Part shown: positions 27,106 through 36,142 of the stretch, piece after piece
Numbering within the stretch: position 1 is the stretch's first letter
How the letters are laid out: every line of letters begins with the position of its first letter
Assembly (NCBI GenBank): GCA_938005745.1
Contig: CALLMM010000001.1
Coordinates: 248,001 to 312,000 of the forward strand
Reading direction: 5' to 3'
Length of the DNA: 64,000 nucleotides
Origin: an uncultured Chthonomonadales bacterium
GTDB taxonomy: Bacteria; Armatimonadota; Chthonomonadetes; Chthonomonadales; CAJBBX01
Translations under genes and position numbers: made by a program
Notes under the pieces: generated by a model
Seen by the model: the letters and a program-made list of their open reading frames with translations, nothing else
What the model was told of the DNA's origin: nothing
The model's database searches: none

Positions 27106-28590
27106 ATGAGACCTCGCAGTCTGCGTGCGCGTCTGGCTCTGTGGCACGCCGGGCTGCTGGCGGTAACCCTTGCCGCGCTCGCCCTGCTGATCCTCTTCCT
27201 GCTCAAGCACTTCCTCAACTCCCGGGCGGACGCTGCCCTCTACGACTACGCCGACAAGACCGCCCGCATCATCGCCGCCAGCGAGTTTCAGACCTCTCTT
27301 GGCGGCAACCGGGAGCGCGCCCGCTTCCTCAACAAGGAGCTGCAGGAGTGGGGACGGCAGATTCAGGTGGTGGACGCCTCCACCGGTAAGCCGATCGAGT
27401 GGTCGGACGGGCTGGCGAGCCAGAAACTTCCCATCAGCCTGACCGCCCGCGTGCGCGGACAGCAGGGGCTGCCCACCTACGAGACCCGCACCGATCTGGG
27501 CGAGCGTCCCGTCCGCATCGTCACCGTGCCCGTGCAGATGGGGGAGCAGGTTCCCTATCTGGTGCAGACCGCCGCCTCCCTGGAGGGGATCGAGGACGCC
27601 CTGAGCCGCGCCTCGCTGGTGCTGCTGGTGCTGACGCCCTCCGTGCTGGTGCTGTCGCTGCTGGGAGGGTGGCTGCTGGTCGGACGCTCGCTGCGCACGG
27701 TGGACGCCGTCACCCGCGCCGCCCTGGCGATCAAACCGGACAGCTTCCATCATACCATCGCCGCGCCCGGAACCGACGACGAGATCGCCCGCCTCGCCGA
27801 CGCCTTCAATGAGATGCTGACGCGCCTGGAAGCCAGCTTCCGCCAGATTCAGCGGTTCAGCGCGGACGCCTCCCACGAACTCAAGACCCCGCTGACCTCC
27901 ATTCGCGGCGAGGCGGAGGTCGCCCTGATGGGCGAGCGGACGCCGGAAGAGTATCGGAAAACGCTCTCCAGCATCGTGGATGAGGTGGAGCGGATGACCG
28001 CGATCGTCGAAAATCTGCTGCTGCTGGCGCGCGCCGACGCCCGCCAGATCGAGATCAAACAGCGGCGGGTCGCACTGCATGAAGAGGTGATGCAGGCGTT
28101 TGAGCAGATGGAGGCGCCGGCGCGCAAAAAGCATATCCTCCTCGACATCGGCGCGATGGAGGAGGCGGAGATCTACGGAGACCCGCTCTGGATCGGGCTG
28201 GTGCTGACCAATCTGCTCAATAACGCCATCAAGTATACGCCGGAAGGGGGCAAGGTGACCCTCTCCCTGACGACGACCGCGCCGCAGGAGGAGGAGGGAC
28301 GCCCGGAGGCGATCTTCTCCGTCACCGATACCGGTCCCGGCATCCCCCTGGAGCATCAGGCGCTGATCTTTGACCGCTTCTATCGGGTGGATTCGGGGCG
28401 CAGCCGCGATGCGGGCGGCGTCGGTCTGGGACTGAATATCGCCCGCTGGGCGGTGGAGGCGCATCAGGGACGCATCGAGGTGCGCAGCGAGGTCGGTCAG
28501 GGCGCGACCTTTCTGGTCTATCTGCCGCTTGCCGCCGCGGAGCATCCGCCGGAGGCAGCGCGCCCGCACCCGGAAGAAGCGAAACGTTAA
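27106..28590 (+). CDS. Membrane sensor histidine kinase
   Basis: 494 residues. TM1 is about residues 12-38 ([16 protein letters not shown]), a periplasmic sensor of about 130 residues follows, TM2 is about 165-190 ([21 protein letters not shown]), then a HAMP-like linker. HisKA carries [18 protein letters not shown] (phospho-His near residue 259). HATPase boxes are [16 protein letters not shown] (N), DTGPGIPLE (G1) and GVGLGLNIA (G2). Paired with the response regulator just upstream. The periplasmic sensor is not a family I recognise. Confidence 0.95.
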   Translation: MRPRSLRARLALWHAGLLAVTLAALALLILFLLKHFLNSRADAALYDYADKTARIIAASEFQTSLGGNRERARFLNKELQEWGRQIQVVDASTGKPIEWSDGLASQKLPISLTARVRGQQGLPTYETRTDLGERPVRIVTVPVQMGEQVPYLVQTAASLEGIEDALSRASLVLLVLTPSVLVLSLLGGWLLVGRSLRTVDAVTRAALAIKPDSFHHTIAAPGTDDEIARLADAFNEMLTRLEASFRQIQRFSADASHELKTPLTSIRGEAEVALMGERTPEEYRKTLSSIVDEVERMTAIVENLLLLARADARQIEIKQRRVALHEEVMQAFEQMEAPARKKHILLDIGAMEEAEIYGDPLWIGLVLTNLLNNAIKYTPEGGKVTLSLTTTAPQEEEGRPEAIFSVTDTGPGIPLEHQALIFDRFYRVDSGRSRDAGGVGLGLNIARWAVEAHQGRIEVRSEVGQGATFLVYLPLAAAEHPPEAARPHPEEAKR

Positions 28591-28619
28591 AAGAGGGCAG
28601 GCGGAACCCGCCTGCCCTC
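28589..28619 (-). terminator. Rho-independent terminator of the cytochrome gene
   Basis: A perfect 12-bp stem (GAGGGCAGGCGG at 28593-28604 with its complement at 28608-28619), 3-nt loop, then TTTT on the minus strand. It sits between convergent genes, so the hairpin may also affect the kinase transcript. Confidence 0.75.
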
Positions 28620-28639
28620 GAACCTGATGCCTCCCAGAG

Positions 28640-30430
28640 CTATGTCGGCTTCTGCTCTCCGGCGGAGCTGTCCGGCGACGCCGACTCGATCCGCTCCAGC
28701 TCCAGCGGATGTTCGCGCTCCATCTCCTCGCGTGTCAGCTCTCCGGTGAGGAAGACCCTGCTCATGGGGAAGCGATCGGGGTTGAAGTGGGCGTTGTACA
28801 TGTGCCAGGTAACGATGGCGAGAAACGCGAGGATCGCCTCGTCGCTGTGGGCGATATAGGCGAACGACAGCCCGATCTCCGGCAGACGGTTGCCGAAGTA
28901 GATCGGGAACCAGAGCACCAGCCCGGAGAAGACCATGATCGGCATTCCCCAGTAGACGGCGAAGTAGTCGAACTTCTCGCGGAACTGGAATCGGTCGAAC
29001 TTCGGCTCCTCTTTTGCCAGTCCCAGATGGTACTTGATGGTTCCGAAGAAGTCAGAGAAGTCTTTGCGGGTGGGCCACATCGTCCAGGATTTGAGCGAGT
29101 AGCCCGCTTTGTGCCAGCGGTAGAAGAGATAGAGGGTGTGCCATATCCAGGTGGCGATCATCACGACCGCCGCGACGCGATGCGTCAGACGCGCCCCCTG
29201 CAGCCCGCCAAACAGGATATAGACGTGGCTCAGCCACTCGGTCTCGGCAAAGCGCAGGGGCATGCCGGTAATCACCAGCAGCGTGAAGCTGACCGCCAGC
29301 AGGATATGCTGAACGCGCTGCGCCACCGTGAAGCGCGTGTAGCGCCTGCCCTCCGCCGCCGCCTTCGGACGACGCGGACGCAAAAAGTAGAAGAGAAACG
29401 CCAGCCCCATCAGGGTGAACGCCGCGATCGCGCTCCAGGGGGCGTTGCCGATCTTCAGATACGCCATTCCGAGCGCCGACAGCAGGAACAGGAAGCTGGT
29501 GGAGATCAGGAAGCCGACCAGCCGCCCCGAGGCGGGTATCGAGTCCCGGGAAAAGACCCTGCGGCGCAGGTCGAACGCCACGCCCCCCAGCAGGAAGAGG
29601 ATCGTTCCCACGGTCAGCCAGTGGAAGAAGAGCGCCTCCGCCTGCAGAATGACCGACTCTTTCACCTTCAGGCGCAGATGCCCCACGCCGGACATAGCGA
29701 AGTTCATCTGCGCGCCGGGATGACAGCCCTGCTGCGAGCAGGTCTGCGCGGCGTTGTTGCGGTGGACGGGCGAGGCGGGGTTAGAAGAGGCGAGGACATC
29801 GTGAGAGCGATGGCAGTCTATGCAGTTGGCGGCTCTCTCCATCCCGAACCGGAGCAGGGCTTTGCCGTGAAAACTCTCTTTATAGGAGTGCACGGCGTCG
29901 GTATCCACGTTGTACCGCTGCATCCGTTCGGTCTGGCTGTGGCAGTCGCCGCAGATTTTGATGGCGTCCCGGCGCGTCCAGGTTTTGGAGGAGAAGACGG
30001 CGTGCGGATCCGCGCCGGTTGCGTGGCAGTTCGCGCAGGTGGGATGGTCACCGGGACTCTTGTCGGGTTTGGCATGGGCGCTGAGCAGGTAGGCGTCCTG
30101 CTGCTCCGCGTGGCAGGAGGCGCAGGAAGCCTTCGTCTTCATCATCTCCGCGGTGTGCGGGAAGGAGGTGATGGAGGAGTGGCAGCCCTGGCACTTGAGG
30201 TCTTTATGGGGAGAGGCGTTGAGCGCCGCCAGATCCACGCGCGCGGCGGTTCCGCCCGCCTGACGCTCCTGCTGCTCGGCATGACACGCCATGCAGGAGT
30301 CCACATCATCGAAGGCGATCTGGCTCTGCGATTCGTTGTCCTGCTGCCCGAACGCGACGGGGACCAGCAGCCCAATCGTGCCCAGAAGAGCAGCCATCCA
30401 GCAGAGGAGTAACTTCTTTCGCGCTGTCAT
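28640..30430 (-). CDS. Multihaem cytochrome c fused to a cytochrome b561-type membrane domain
   Basis: 596 residues from the ATG at 30430, chosen because a signal sequence (LLLCWMAALLGTIGLLVPVAFG) begins there; no good Shine-Dalgarno is visible. The periplasmic half has CMACH, CQGCH, CASCH, CANCH, CGDCH and CIDCH plus an unusual CSQQGCH, so six standard c-haem sites and one CX4CH. The C-terminal half has about seven TM helices with His in QHILLAV, HRVAAV, HSDEAIL and HMYNAHF, like the di-haem cytochrome b of formate dehydrogenase or Ni-Fe hydrogenase. Predicted quinol-linked periplasmic electron transfer; partner enzyme unknown. Confidence 0.88.
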   Translation of the reverse strand: MTARKKLLLCWMAALLGTIGLLVPVAFGQQDNESQSQIAFDDVDSCMACHAEQQERQAGGTAARVDLAALNASPHKDLKCQGCHSSITSFPHTAEMMKTKASCASCHAEQQDAYLLSAHAKPDKSPGDHPTCANCHATGADPHAVFSSKTWTRRDAIKICGDCHSQTERMQRYNVDTDAVHSYKESFHGKALLRFGMERAANCIDCHRSHDVLASSNPASPVHRNNAAQTCSQQGCHPGAQMNFAMSGVGHLRLKVKESVILQAEALFFHWLTVGTILFLLGGVAFDLRRRVFSRDSIPASGRLVGFLISTSFLFLLSALGMAYLKIGNAPWSAIAAFTLMGLAFLFYFLRPRRPKAAAEGRRYTRFTVAQRVQHILLAVSFTLLVITGMPLRFAETEWLSHVYILFGGLQGARLTHRVAAVVMIATWIWHTLYLFYRWHKAGYSLKSWTMWPTRKDFSDFFGTIKYHLGLAKEEPKFDRFQFREKFDYFAVYWGMPIMVFSGLVLWFPIYFGNRLPEIGLSFAYIAHSDEAILAFLAIVTWHMYNAHFNPDRFPMSRVFLTGELTREEMEREHPLELERIESASPDSSAGEQKPT

Positions 30431-30624
30431 GGTCTTCGCGGGAGGGGGAGTCTTCCGGCAAGCGGACCCGAGGAGTGATGGGGCAGAGGTCTCGTCCGCC
30501 CTCCCACGCCATGGCGGTCTTTCCTGCGCGCCGCCGCTTCCTCTCTCACTCCGCTTCCCTTTCAGTGGATTCTCCGGAAGCCTTTTCGACGCCCCCTGCC
30601 GTTGTCCCTGCCATAAAAGCAATC

Positions 30625-30649
30625 GGGGGACGAGAGCGTCTCGTCCCCC
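30625..30649 (-). terminator. Hairpin terminator after the small cytochrome gene
   Basis: A perfect 11-bp stem (GGGGGACGAGA and its complement) with a GCG loop. A TTTT run follows on the minus strand only after 5 nt, so the U tract is weak. The rest of the 30431-30656 gap shows no clear promoter or gene. Confidence 0.65.
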
Positions 30650-30656
30650 GCAGGGT

Positions 30657-31004
30657 TCACTTTTTGGGTCTGCTCTTGGCGTCGCCCGGATTGGTGTCCG
30701 CCTTGATCTCCGCGATGTTGGTCGCGCCGTCCTTATCGGAGTCCATCTCCTCCACCGACTTGAGGATCTCCGGAGTCAGCTGTTTGGTCTTTGCTGCGCT
30801 CAACGCTTTCTTCAGATCGACACCGTAGGGATTGAGTTTCGTGGTCTTCCCGACGTGGCAGACGGCGCATCCGAGTTTATTGAGGCTGGAGCCTTTCTTA
30901 ACCCCGTAAGCGGTTTCGAAATCCTTGACCATGGGGGGGAGGGCTATCGCGAGGCTGGCGAGCGTGGTTAATCCGAGGGTCAGAGCGAGCCTAGTCACTC
31001 TCAT
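30657..31004 (-). CDS. Small secreted monohaem c-type cytochrome with EF-hand-like loop
   Basis: 115 residues from the ATG at 31004, which is 6 nt after AGGAGG; the ATG one codon earlier is possible. The signal peptide spans about 1-20 (LALTLGLTTLASLAIALP). CAVCH near residue 45 is the single c-haem site. DSDKDGATNIAEIKADTNPGD near 88-108 resembles an EF-hand/dockerin-type calcium loop (D-x-D-x-D-G-x-x-x-x-x-E). It lies 226 bp upstream of the multihaem cytochrome on the same strand but has its own terminator, so they are separate units that may work together. Confidence 0.78.
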   Translation of the reverse strand: MRVTRLALTLGLTTLASLAIALPPMVKDFETAYGVKKGSSLNKLGCAVCHVGKTTKLNPYGVDLKKALSAAKTKQLTPEILKSVEEMDSDKDGATNIAEIKADTNPGDAKSRPKK

Positions 31005-31056
31005 CATTATCCTCCTGAACGCTCCCGTCATCCAACTGCAGGAAGCGATCATGTTT

Positions 31057-31084
31057 AATATAGCGTACTAATCGGCAGGCGCAA
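31057..31084 (-). promoter_or_regulatory. Promoter of the small cytochrome gene
   Basis: TTGCGC (31084-31079), 16-bp spacer, TATATT (31062-31057), giving a leader of about 45 nt with a strong AGGAGG. Confidence 0.5.
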
Positions 31085-31205
31085 CGTCAACGGGAAAAAA
31101 GTCTTATCCGGTAGTACCGGAGTACTGAAGATCTCTCTCACCAGGCGAATCTTGCGGGTACAATATCCCCGTTCCGGCATGAACAATTGCGAGAAGGAGA
31201 CCATC

Positions 31206-32132
31206 ATGACGACGGTTCTGGAGAACACGTCTGCACAGGAAGATACGCTGCTGGCGCCCATGCCCCTGCGCCCGCTGGGGAATCTGGGGTGGAATGCGAG
31301 CCTGTTTACGATAGGAGGCGTAAAGTGGGACACGCAGCGCACCGACGCCGAGGCGGTGCAGCTGCTGCTGCGCGCCTACGAACTGGGCGTCAACACCTTT
31401 GACACAGCGCACGCCTACGGCGGGGGCGAGAGCGAGCGCAAGCTCGGACTGGCTCTGGAGGAGGGCGGCATCCGCTCAAAGGTCTGGGTGAACACCAAAG
31501 TCATAGATCGCACCTACGACGGCGCGAAACGCCAGATCGAGACCTCGCTGCAACGGCTCCGAACCGACTACGTGGACCTGATGTTCGTCCACTCGCTCGA
31601 TACGGAGGAGCAGCGGCAGCAGATCATGGCTCCCGACAGCGTGCTGAAAGCCATCGAGGAGTACCGCGCCGCCGGGCATATCCGCCATGTCGGGGTCTCC
31701 GGTCACTGGGTCAAGCACGTCATGCGGCGCATTCTGGGCGAATACGACTTTGAAGCGGTTCTGTTCCCGGTCGGGCTGTTCAACATCGCCTATAACTACA
31801 GCTTTCTGGAGGAGGTGCTGCCGTTTGCACGCGAGCGGGGCATGGCGGTTCTGGGCATGAAGGTCTTCGGCGCGGGACGGGTGAAGGTCGCCCGCTCCAT
31901 CGAGCCGTATCTGCGCTACAGCCTGAACCTGCCGATTGACACGGCGGTGATCGGCGTGGACAGCATCGCGCAGCTTGAGCAGAACCTGCGTCTGGTGAAG
32001 GGCGATCTGCCGCCGCTGACGCAGGAGGAGATCGCCGCCCTGCTGCCGGAAGCGAGAGAGATCACGCAGGCATGGGACGAGGGCGAGTTCGATTTCGTGC
32101 AGCACTATCTTGAGGCTGAGAAATCTGGTTAA
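31206..32132 (+). CDS. Aldo/keto reductase-family oxidoreductase
   Basis: 308 residues from the ATG at 31206, 7 nt after AAGGAG. The AKR barrel shows NTFDTAHAYGGGESERKLGLAL (catalytic Asp and Tyr), VWVNTKVI (Lys), YVDLMFVHSLD (His) and a C-terminal NADP-binding end (IGVDSIAQLEQNLRLV). Cytosolic NAD(P)H-dependent carbonyl reductase; substrate not predictable. A -10-like TACAAT lies at 31159-31164 without a good -35. Transcribed alone. Confidence 0.9.
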   Translation: MTTVLENTSAQEDTLLAPMPLRPLGNLGWNASLFTIGGVKWDTQRTDAEAVQLLLRAYELGVNTFDTAHAYGGGESERKLGLALEEGGIRSKVWVNTKVIDRTYDGAKRQIETSLQRLRTDYVDLMFVHSLDTEEQRQQIMAPDSVLKAIEEYRAAGHIRHVGVSGHWVKHVMRRILGEYDFEAVLFPVGLFNIAYNYSFLEEVLPFARERGMAVLGMKVFGAGRVKVARSIEPYLRYSLNLPIDTAVIGVDSIAQLEQNLRLVKGDLPPLTQEEIAALLPEAREITQAWDEGEFDFVQHYLEAEKSG

Positions 32133-32251
32133 ACAACCTGTTTCCGCGCACGTTTCGGGGCGTCTATAGAAGTGTGAACATGCGGATGCAGCCGGAGAAG
32201 GGGACGCGAGCGCGCTGCCCCCCGGCTGTAAATACCTGTTGGAGAACTCCT

Positions 32252-33322
32252 GTGGCCGCCCCTTTCTTCTGTCCCTGGTGTCGTCATGAACTGTCTGCGC
32301 AGACCGATGAGCTGGTCTGCGGCGCCTGCCATCGCCGTTTTCCGGTCGAGGAGCGTCTGCCCGACTTCTCGTCGCGCAGCCACTACTGGAACCAGATCAC
32401 CGAAGAGCAGATGGAGGTGATCCTGGAGATCGCCCGCCTGCACGGCTATCGCTACGCCATCGAAAAGATCTTCACCCTTCTGACCGACCGCAGTCATGCG
32501 GGATATGTGCTGAGCGAGAGCCGCGCCGATTTTCGCGCCATCCTGCCGATCACCCCGGAGAGCGATGTCCTCGATCTGGGGGGCGGATGGGGAGCCGTCG
32601 CCTGCACGCTCGCGCCCGGCTGCCGCTCCGTCACCACCGTGGACACCAATCCCTACACGCTCCGCTTTATTCAGATGCGCGCGCGGCAGTCGGGTCTGGA
32701 CAATGTCCGCCCGGCGCGGATTGATCCGCTGGACGATGCGCGGCTGCCCTTCCCCGACGGCTCCTTTGATGTGGCGATCATGAACGGGGTGCTGGAGTGG
32801 GTCGGCGAGGCGACCGAAGGCGTCTCCCCGCAGGAGGTGCAGCGACGCTGCCTGATCGAGGTGCGCCGGGTGCTGAAACCGGGGGGCGCGCTCTATGTGG
32901 GGATCGAGAACCGCTTCGCCTACGGCTACTTTCTGGGGGCGCGCGACCACAGCCGCCTGCGCTACACCAGCCTGATGCCCCGCTCCCTCGCCAGCCTGAT
33001 CACCCGCCTGAGACAGGGCAGACCCTACCGCACCTACACCTACTCCTACCAGGGCTATAAGGCGCTGCTGGCTTCCGCCGGGTTCGGCTCGCCCGAACTC
33101 TACCTGGCGATCCCCAGCTACCGCGACCCGGAGTACATTCTGCCGGCGGAGGATGACCGCGCCATCGCCTACTTCATGCGCCGGCGTGCCGCGCATATCG
33201 TGGACGCCATGCGGCGGCGCACCGTGCAGGCTCTTTTCAACCGTCTGCCGCTCTCCGTCAGCTGTCGGCTCGTGCGGCAGCTCTTCTACTCCTACCTGAT
33301 GGTGGCAGAGGCTCCGCGATGA
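32252..33322 (+). CDS. SAM-dependent methyltransferase with N-terminal zinc ribbon
   Basis: 356 residues from a GTG at 32252, chosen for GGAG 7 nt upstream; an in-frame GTG at 32174 gives a longer but unconserved start. The zinc ribbon FCPWCRHEL...LVCGACHRRF is Trm112-like. The Rossmann methyltransferase follows: VLDLGGGWGAVACTLAPG (motif I), TVDTNPYTLRFI, LPFPDGSFDVAIMNGVLEWV (motif IV) and VRRVLKPGGALYVGIENR. It overlaps the APH-family gene by 4 bp. The pair (methyltransferase plus kinase-like protein) resembles surface-glycan or natural-product tailoring, but the substrate is unknown. Confidence 0.85.
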   Translation: MAAPFFCPWCRHELSAQTDELVCGACHRRFPVEERLPDFSSRSHYWNQITEEQMEVILEIARLHGYRYAIEKIFTLLTDRSHAGYVLSESRADFRAILPITPESDVLDLGGGWGAVACTLAPGCRSVTTVDTNPYTLRFIQMRARQSGLDNVRPARIDPLDDARLPFPDGSFDVAIMNGVLEWVGEATEGVSPQEVQRRCLIEVRRVLKPGGALYVGIENRFAYGYFLGARDHSRLRYTSLMPRSLASLITRLRQGRPYRTYTYSYQGYKALLASAGFGSPELYLAIPSYRDPEYILPAEDDRAIAYFMRRRAAHIVDAMRRRTVQALFNRLPLSVSCRLVRQLFYSYLMVAEAPR

Positions 33323-34296
33323 CCCCTCGCGTCGCTGAGTTTTTGCAACACAGCGGCGTTGTCGCCGATATCGGACCGCAGACCCGGCTGTCGGCGATCA
33401 AGATGCGTAACAGCACCTGGCAGGGAGGATCGCTCGTCTCCCTGCTGTTCGTAGACGATTCGCCGACGCCTCGCTATGTGCTGCGCGTGCCCCGCGCCCC
33501 GGCGCGCGATGAGCGTGTCGCCTCCAACTACGCCGCGCTGCAGGCGTTGAGCAGGATCGAGCCCCTGCGCGGAACCGTTCCCGCTCCGGTCTTCTCCGGC
33601 TATGTCGAGGGCGTGCTGATCACGCTGGAGACCTTTCTGGACGGAACTTCGCTGGCGGTGGAGATCGGGCAGGCGGAGCGTCAGGGCGACCGCGAGTACG
33701 CGGCGAGCCTGCTGCGGCGCGCCTGCGACTGGCTCTGGGGACTGCATCAGGCGACCTGGACGTCCTCGCTGCCGGAGTTCTCCGCGCAGCGGGTGGCGGA
33801 TATCGCGCTGATTCAGGAGCGGAGGCTGCTCCCGGAGACCGAGAGCGAGGCGCTCCTGCGGCATACCGCTCCGTCAGGAGAGCCTCCCGGCATCTTCGCC
33901 CGTGCACACGGCGACTTCAACCCCAACAACCTGCTGCTGCCCCCCTCCGACTATCCGCTCGGCGTGGTGGACTGGGAGCACTCCGGACCGGGCTTCGCCC
34001 TCTTCGATCTGTTCCAACTGATGACCATCGCTCTCCTCTTCCCGATCTCCGGGACGGTAGAGCGGATCGCGCGGACGGAGTCGCTCTGGGCGGGTTCGGA
34101 TCCGGTTGGAGAGGTCTTCCGCGCCGCGCTGCAGCGTTACGCCGACCATGCCGGGCTGGCGCCGGATACGCTGCGTCCGTTCTTCGCTCTCTACCTCGCC
34201 CGCATGGCGGCGGACCTGCTGCGACTCTTCGGAGACCGCCCCGAACCGATGCGCGCCTTCTGGCGCGACCTGATTCGCCACGAAATTCACGCCTGA
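33319..34296 (+). CDS. Aminoglycoside phosphotransferase-family (APH) kinase-like protein
   Basis: 325 residues. The catalytic loop is ARAHGDFNPNNLLL near residue 196 (Brenner motif H-x-D-x-x-x-x-N) and VVDWEHSGPGFALFDLFQL gives the metal-binding DW motif. An N-terminal ATP-binding lobe is implied by YVLRVPRAPARDERVASNY. The family includes antibiotic, choline and sugar kinases; resistance should not be inferred. Translationally coupled to the methyltransferase (ATGA). Confidence 0.82.
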   Translation: MTPRVAEFLQHSGVVADIGPQTRLSAIKMRNSTWQGGSLVSLLFVDDSPTPRYVLRVPRAPARDERVASNYAALQALSRIEPLRGTVPAPVFSGYVEGVLITLETFLDGTSLAVEIGQAERQGDREYAASLLRRACDWLWGLHQATWTSSLPEFSAQRVADIALIQERRLLPETESEALLRHTAPSGEPPGIFARAHGDFNPNNLLLPPSDYPLGVVDWEHSGPGFALFDLFQLMTIALLFPISGTVERIARTESLWAGSDPVGEVFRAALQRYADHAGLAPDTLRPFFALYLARMAADLLRLFGDRPEPMRAFWRDLIRHEIHA

Positions 34297-34390
34297 CCTT
34301 CCCGCCGCGGGTACAATAGAGGATAGTGAAAGGGATCGCGCCGCGATCCCCGGAGATGTACTCACGTTTAAACGGAAAGGGAAGCGAGCA

Positions 34391-35149
34391 ATGGGCAGGA
34401 TACCGGTTGCGCTTCAGATGTATACCCTGCGGGACGACGCGGGGAAGGACTTTATCGGCACGCTGAAGAGGGTCGCCGCGCTCGGATACGCCGGCGTCGA
34501 GTTTGCCGGAACCTACGGCATGGCGGCGGCGGAACTGAAAAAGGTGACGGACGACCTGGGCTTGCAGGTGGTGGGCAGCCACGTCGGGCTGGAGACGCTG
34601 GAGAGCGATCTGTCGGCGGCGCTGGACTACAACGCCGCGCTGGGCAACCGCTACATCGTCTGCCCCTACCTGTCGGAAGACCGCCGCAAGAGCGGCGATG
34701 CCTACCGCAGGCTGGGCGAGACGTTCAATAAGATCGGCGAGGCGTGTCAGGCGCGGGACATGCAGTTCTGCTATCACAACCACGCCTTCGAGTTCGAGAC
34801 GTTCGACGGTCAGACCGGCTTCGACATCCTGTTCGGCGCGACCGACCCGAAACTGGTGCAGGCGGAACTGGATGTCTACTGGGTGGCGTATGGCGGCGCG
34901 GATCCGCTGGAGATCCTCCGCCGGTTTCGCGGACGCGCCCCGTTGATTCATCTCAAGGACATGGCGAAGGACGAGAAGCGTTCGTTTGCCGAAGTCGGTG
35001 AGGGGACGCTGGACTTTGACGCCATCTGCGCGGCGGCGGCGGAAGGGGGCGCGGTCAGCTTTATCGTGGAGCAGGATGTCTGCGCGCGTCCTCCGCTGGA
35101 GAGCGTGGAGATCAGCCTGCGGAACCTGAAGGCGAAGGGGCTGGCGTAG
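34391..35149 (+). CDS. Sugar phosphate isomerase/epimerase-family protein (TIM barrel)
   Basis: 252 residues with the AP-endonuclease-2/xylose-isomerase-like barrel: MGRIPVALQMYTLRDDAGKDF at the start, GYAGVEFAGTYG, FCYHNHAFEFETFDGQTGFD, ELDVYWVAYGGADPLEIL, LIHLKDMAKDEKRSF and FIVEQDV. The conserved Glu, His, Asp and His for the divalent metal are present. GGAAAGGGAAG precedes the ATG, and a TACAAT lies at 34312-34317. Such proteins act in inositol or sugar catabolism; no partner dehydrogenase is adjacent. Confidence 0.88.
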   Translation: MGRIPVALQMYTLRDDAGKDFIGTLKRVAALGYAGVEFAGTYGMAAAELKKVTDDLGLQVVGSHVGLETLESDLSAALDYNAALGNRYIVCPYLSEDRRKSGDAYRRLGETFNKIGEACQARDMQFCYHNHAFEFETFDGQTGFDILFGATDPKLVQAELDVYWVAYGGADPLEILRRFRGRAPLIHLKDMAKDEKRSFAEVGEGTLDFDAICAAAAEGGAVSFIVEQDVCARPPLESVEISLRNLKAKGLA

Positions 35150-35155
35150 GCGTGC

Positions 35156-35186
35156 GGCGTCCGGGAGGGGAGTCCTCCCGGACGCC
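35156..35186. terminator. Hairpin between convergent genes
   Basis: A perfect 13-bp stem (GGCGTCCGGGAGG and its complement) with a 5-nt loop directly between the isomerase stop and the thyX stop. Neither side has a T run, so it is a likely shared but atypical terminator. Confidence 0.5.
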
Positions 35187-35188
35187 CC

Positions 35189-36091
35189 CTACACCTTGCG
35201 ATAGGGCGTCTCGACCGCGTGCGTGCCGTCGGGGAGCGTAACGATCTCGTAGTCGTTAAAGAGCAGATCGTCTGCCGCCGACAGGCACAGGTAGAGGTTG
35301 AACGCCAGCGCGCGGATCTCCGTCTCGGCGTGCTCGTTGGCGCGCATCTCGATCACATGCCGCCAGGCGCGCGCGTTGCCGGTAACCACCATCGGCGCCT
35401 CTGTCTCGTTGGGAAGCAGCGCGCGCGCCGCCTGCTGCACCTTCTTCCGCAGGTCGGTGCGCGCCTCCGCCGACAGAATCTCCACTCCGGAACGCTGCCG
35501 CTCGATCAGCATCTCCGCCACCCGGTTGTACTGCTCCGCCGCCAGGTCAATCCGCTCAACGAACATCGCATGCAGCTCCGGGTCGTTCTGAAACTCCGGA
35601 CGCTCCACAAAGCGCAGAACCTTCCCCGACACATACCGCTGGGAGAGCTGCGAAAATCCCAGATGGCGATGCCGCACCAGTTCATGCGTCACGCTGCGGG
35701 AGATGCCGTAGATCAGAAAGGAGAAGGAGGCGTGTTCCAGCACGGAGCCGTGCCCGGACTCCTTGATGTTCTGGAAGTAGCGCGCCGCGTCGCGGTTATA
35801 GGTGCGCCGAGGACCGAAGGAGGCGTAACAGACCTGTCCGGCAAGCTTGCATAGCTGCGCGGCGGGCGAAATCTCGTCCGGGTCGTTCAGGTACTGCGGA
35901 AACTCCAGCGCGGGATCGTACCCCTGCAGAAACTCCCCGACGCTCTGGAGGGCGACCGCCGGACGCGCCAGCAGATGGACGCCGGGCGAACGCAGGTAGG
36001 GCGTGCCTTTCCCGGTGGTCAGGGCGGGGGCGGGAATATAGGGGTAGCCTGTTTCAACGCCCCGGACAGCGGCTCTCAATTCGTGGCTCAT
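35189..36091 (-). CDS. thyX: Flavin-dependent thymidylate synthase ThyX
   Basis: 300 residues. The ThyX signature R-H-R-x7-S is present as RHRHLGFSQLSQRY, with SGHGSVLEHASFSFLI before it and NARAWRHVIEMRANEHAETEIR later, which bind FAD and dUMP. It makes dTMP from dUMP using methylene-THF and NADPH. It has an N-terminal extension of about 50 residues relative to short ThyX proteins. No clear Shine-Dalgarno precedes the ATG at 36091, so the start could be internal. Confidence 0.95.
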   Translation of the reverse strand: MSHELRAAVRGVETGYPYIPAPALTTGKGTPYLRSPGVHLLARPAVALQSVGEFLQGYDPALEFPQYLNDPDEISPAAQLCKLAGQVCYASFGPRRTYNRDAARYFQNIKESGHGSVLEHASFSFLIYGISRSVTHELVRHRHLGFSQLSQRYVSGKVLRFVERPEFQNDPELHAMFVERIDLAAEQYNRVAEMLIERQRSGVEILSAEARTDLRKKVQQAARALLPNETEAPMVVTGNARAWRHVIEMRANEHAETEIRALAFNLYLCLSAADDLLFNDYEIVTLPDGTHAVETPYRKV

Positions 36092-36142
36092 AGTACGTTA
36101 CTGTTCGCCCGCGCCCGCCCCGTTTCCTGCCTCCTGTCCGCG

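Noticed and set aside
33319-34296. Antibiotic-resistance call for the APH-family gene
   Set aside because: The fold is shared by many metabolic kinases, and context (methyltransferase) gives no support for drug resistance.
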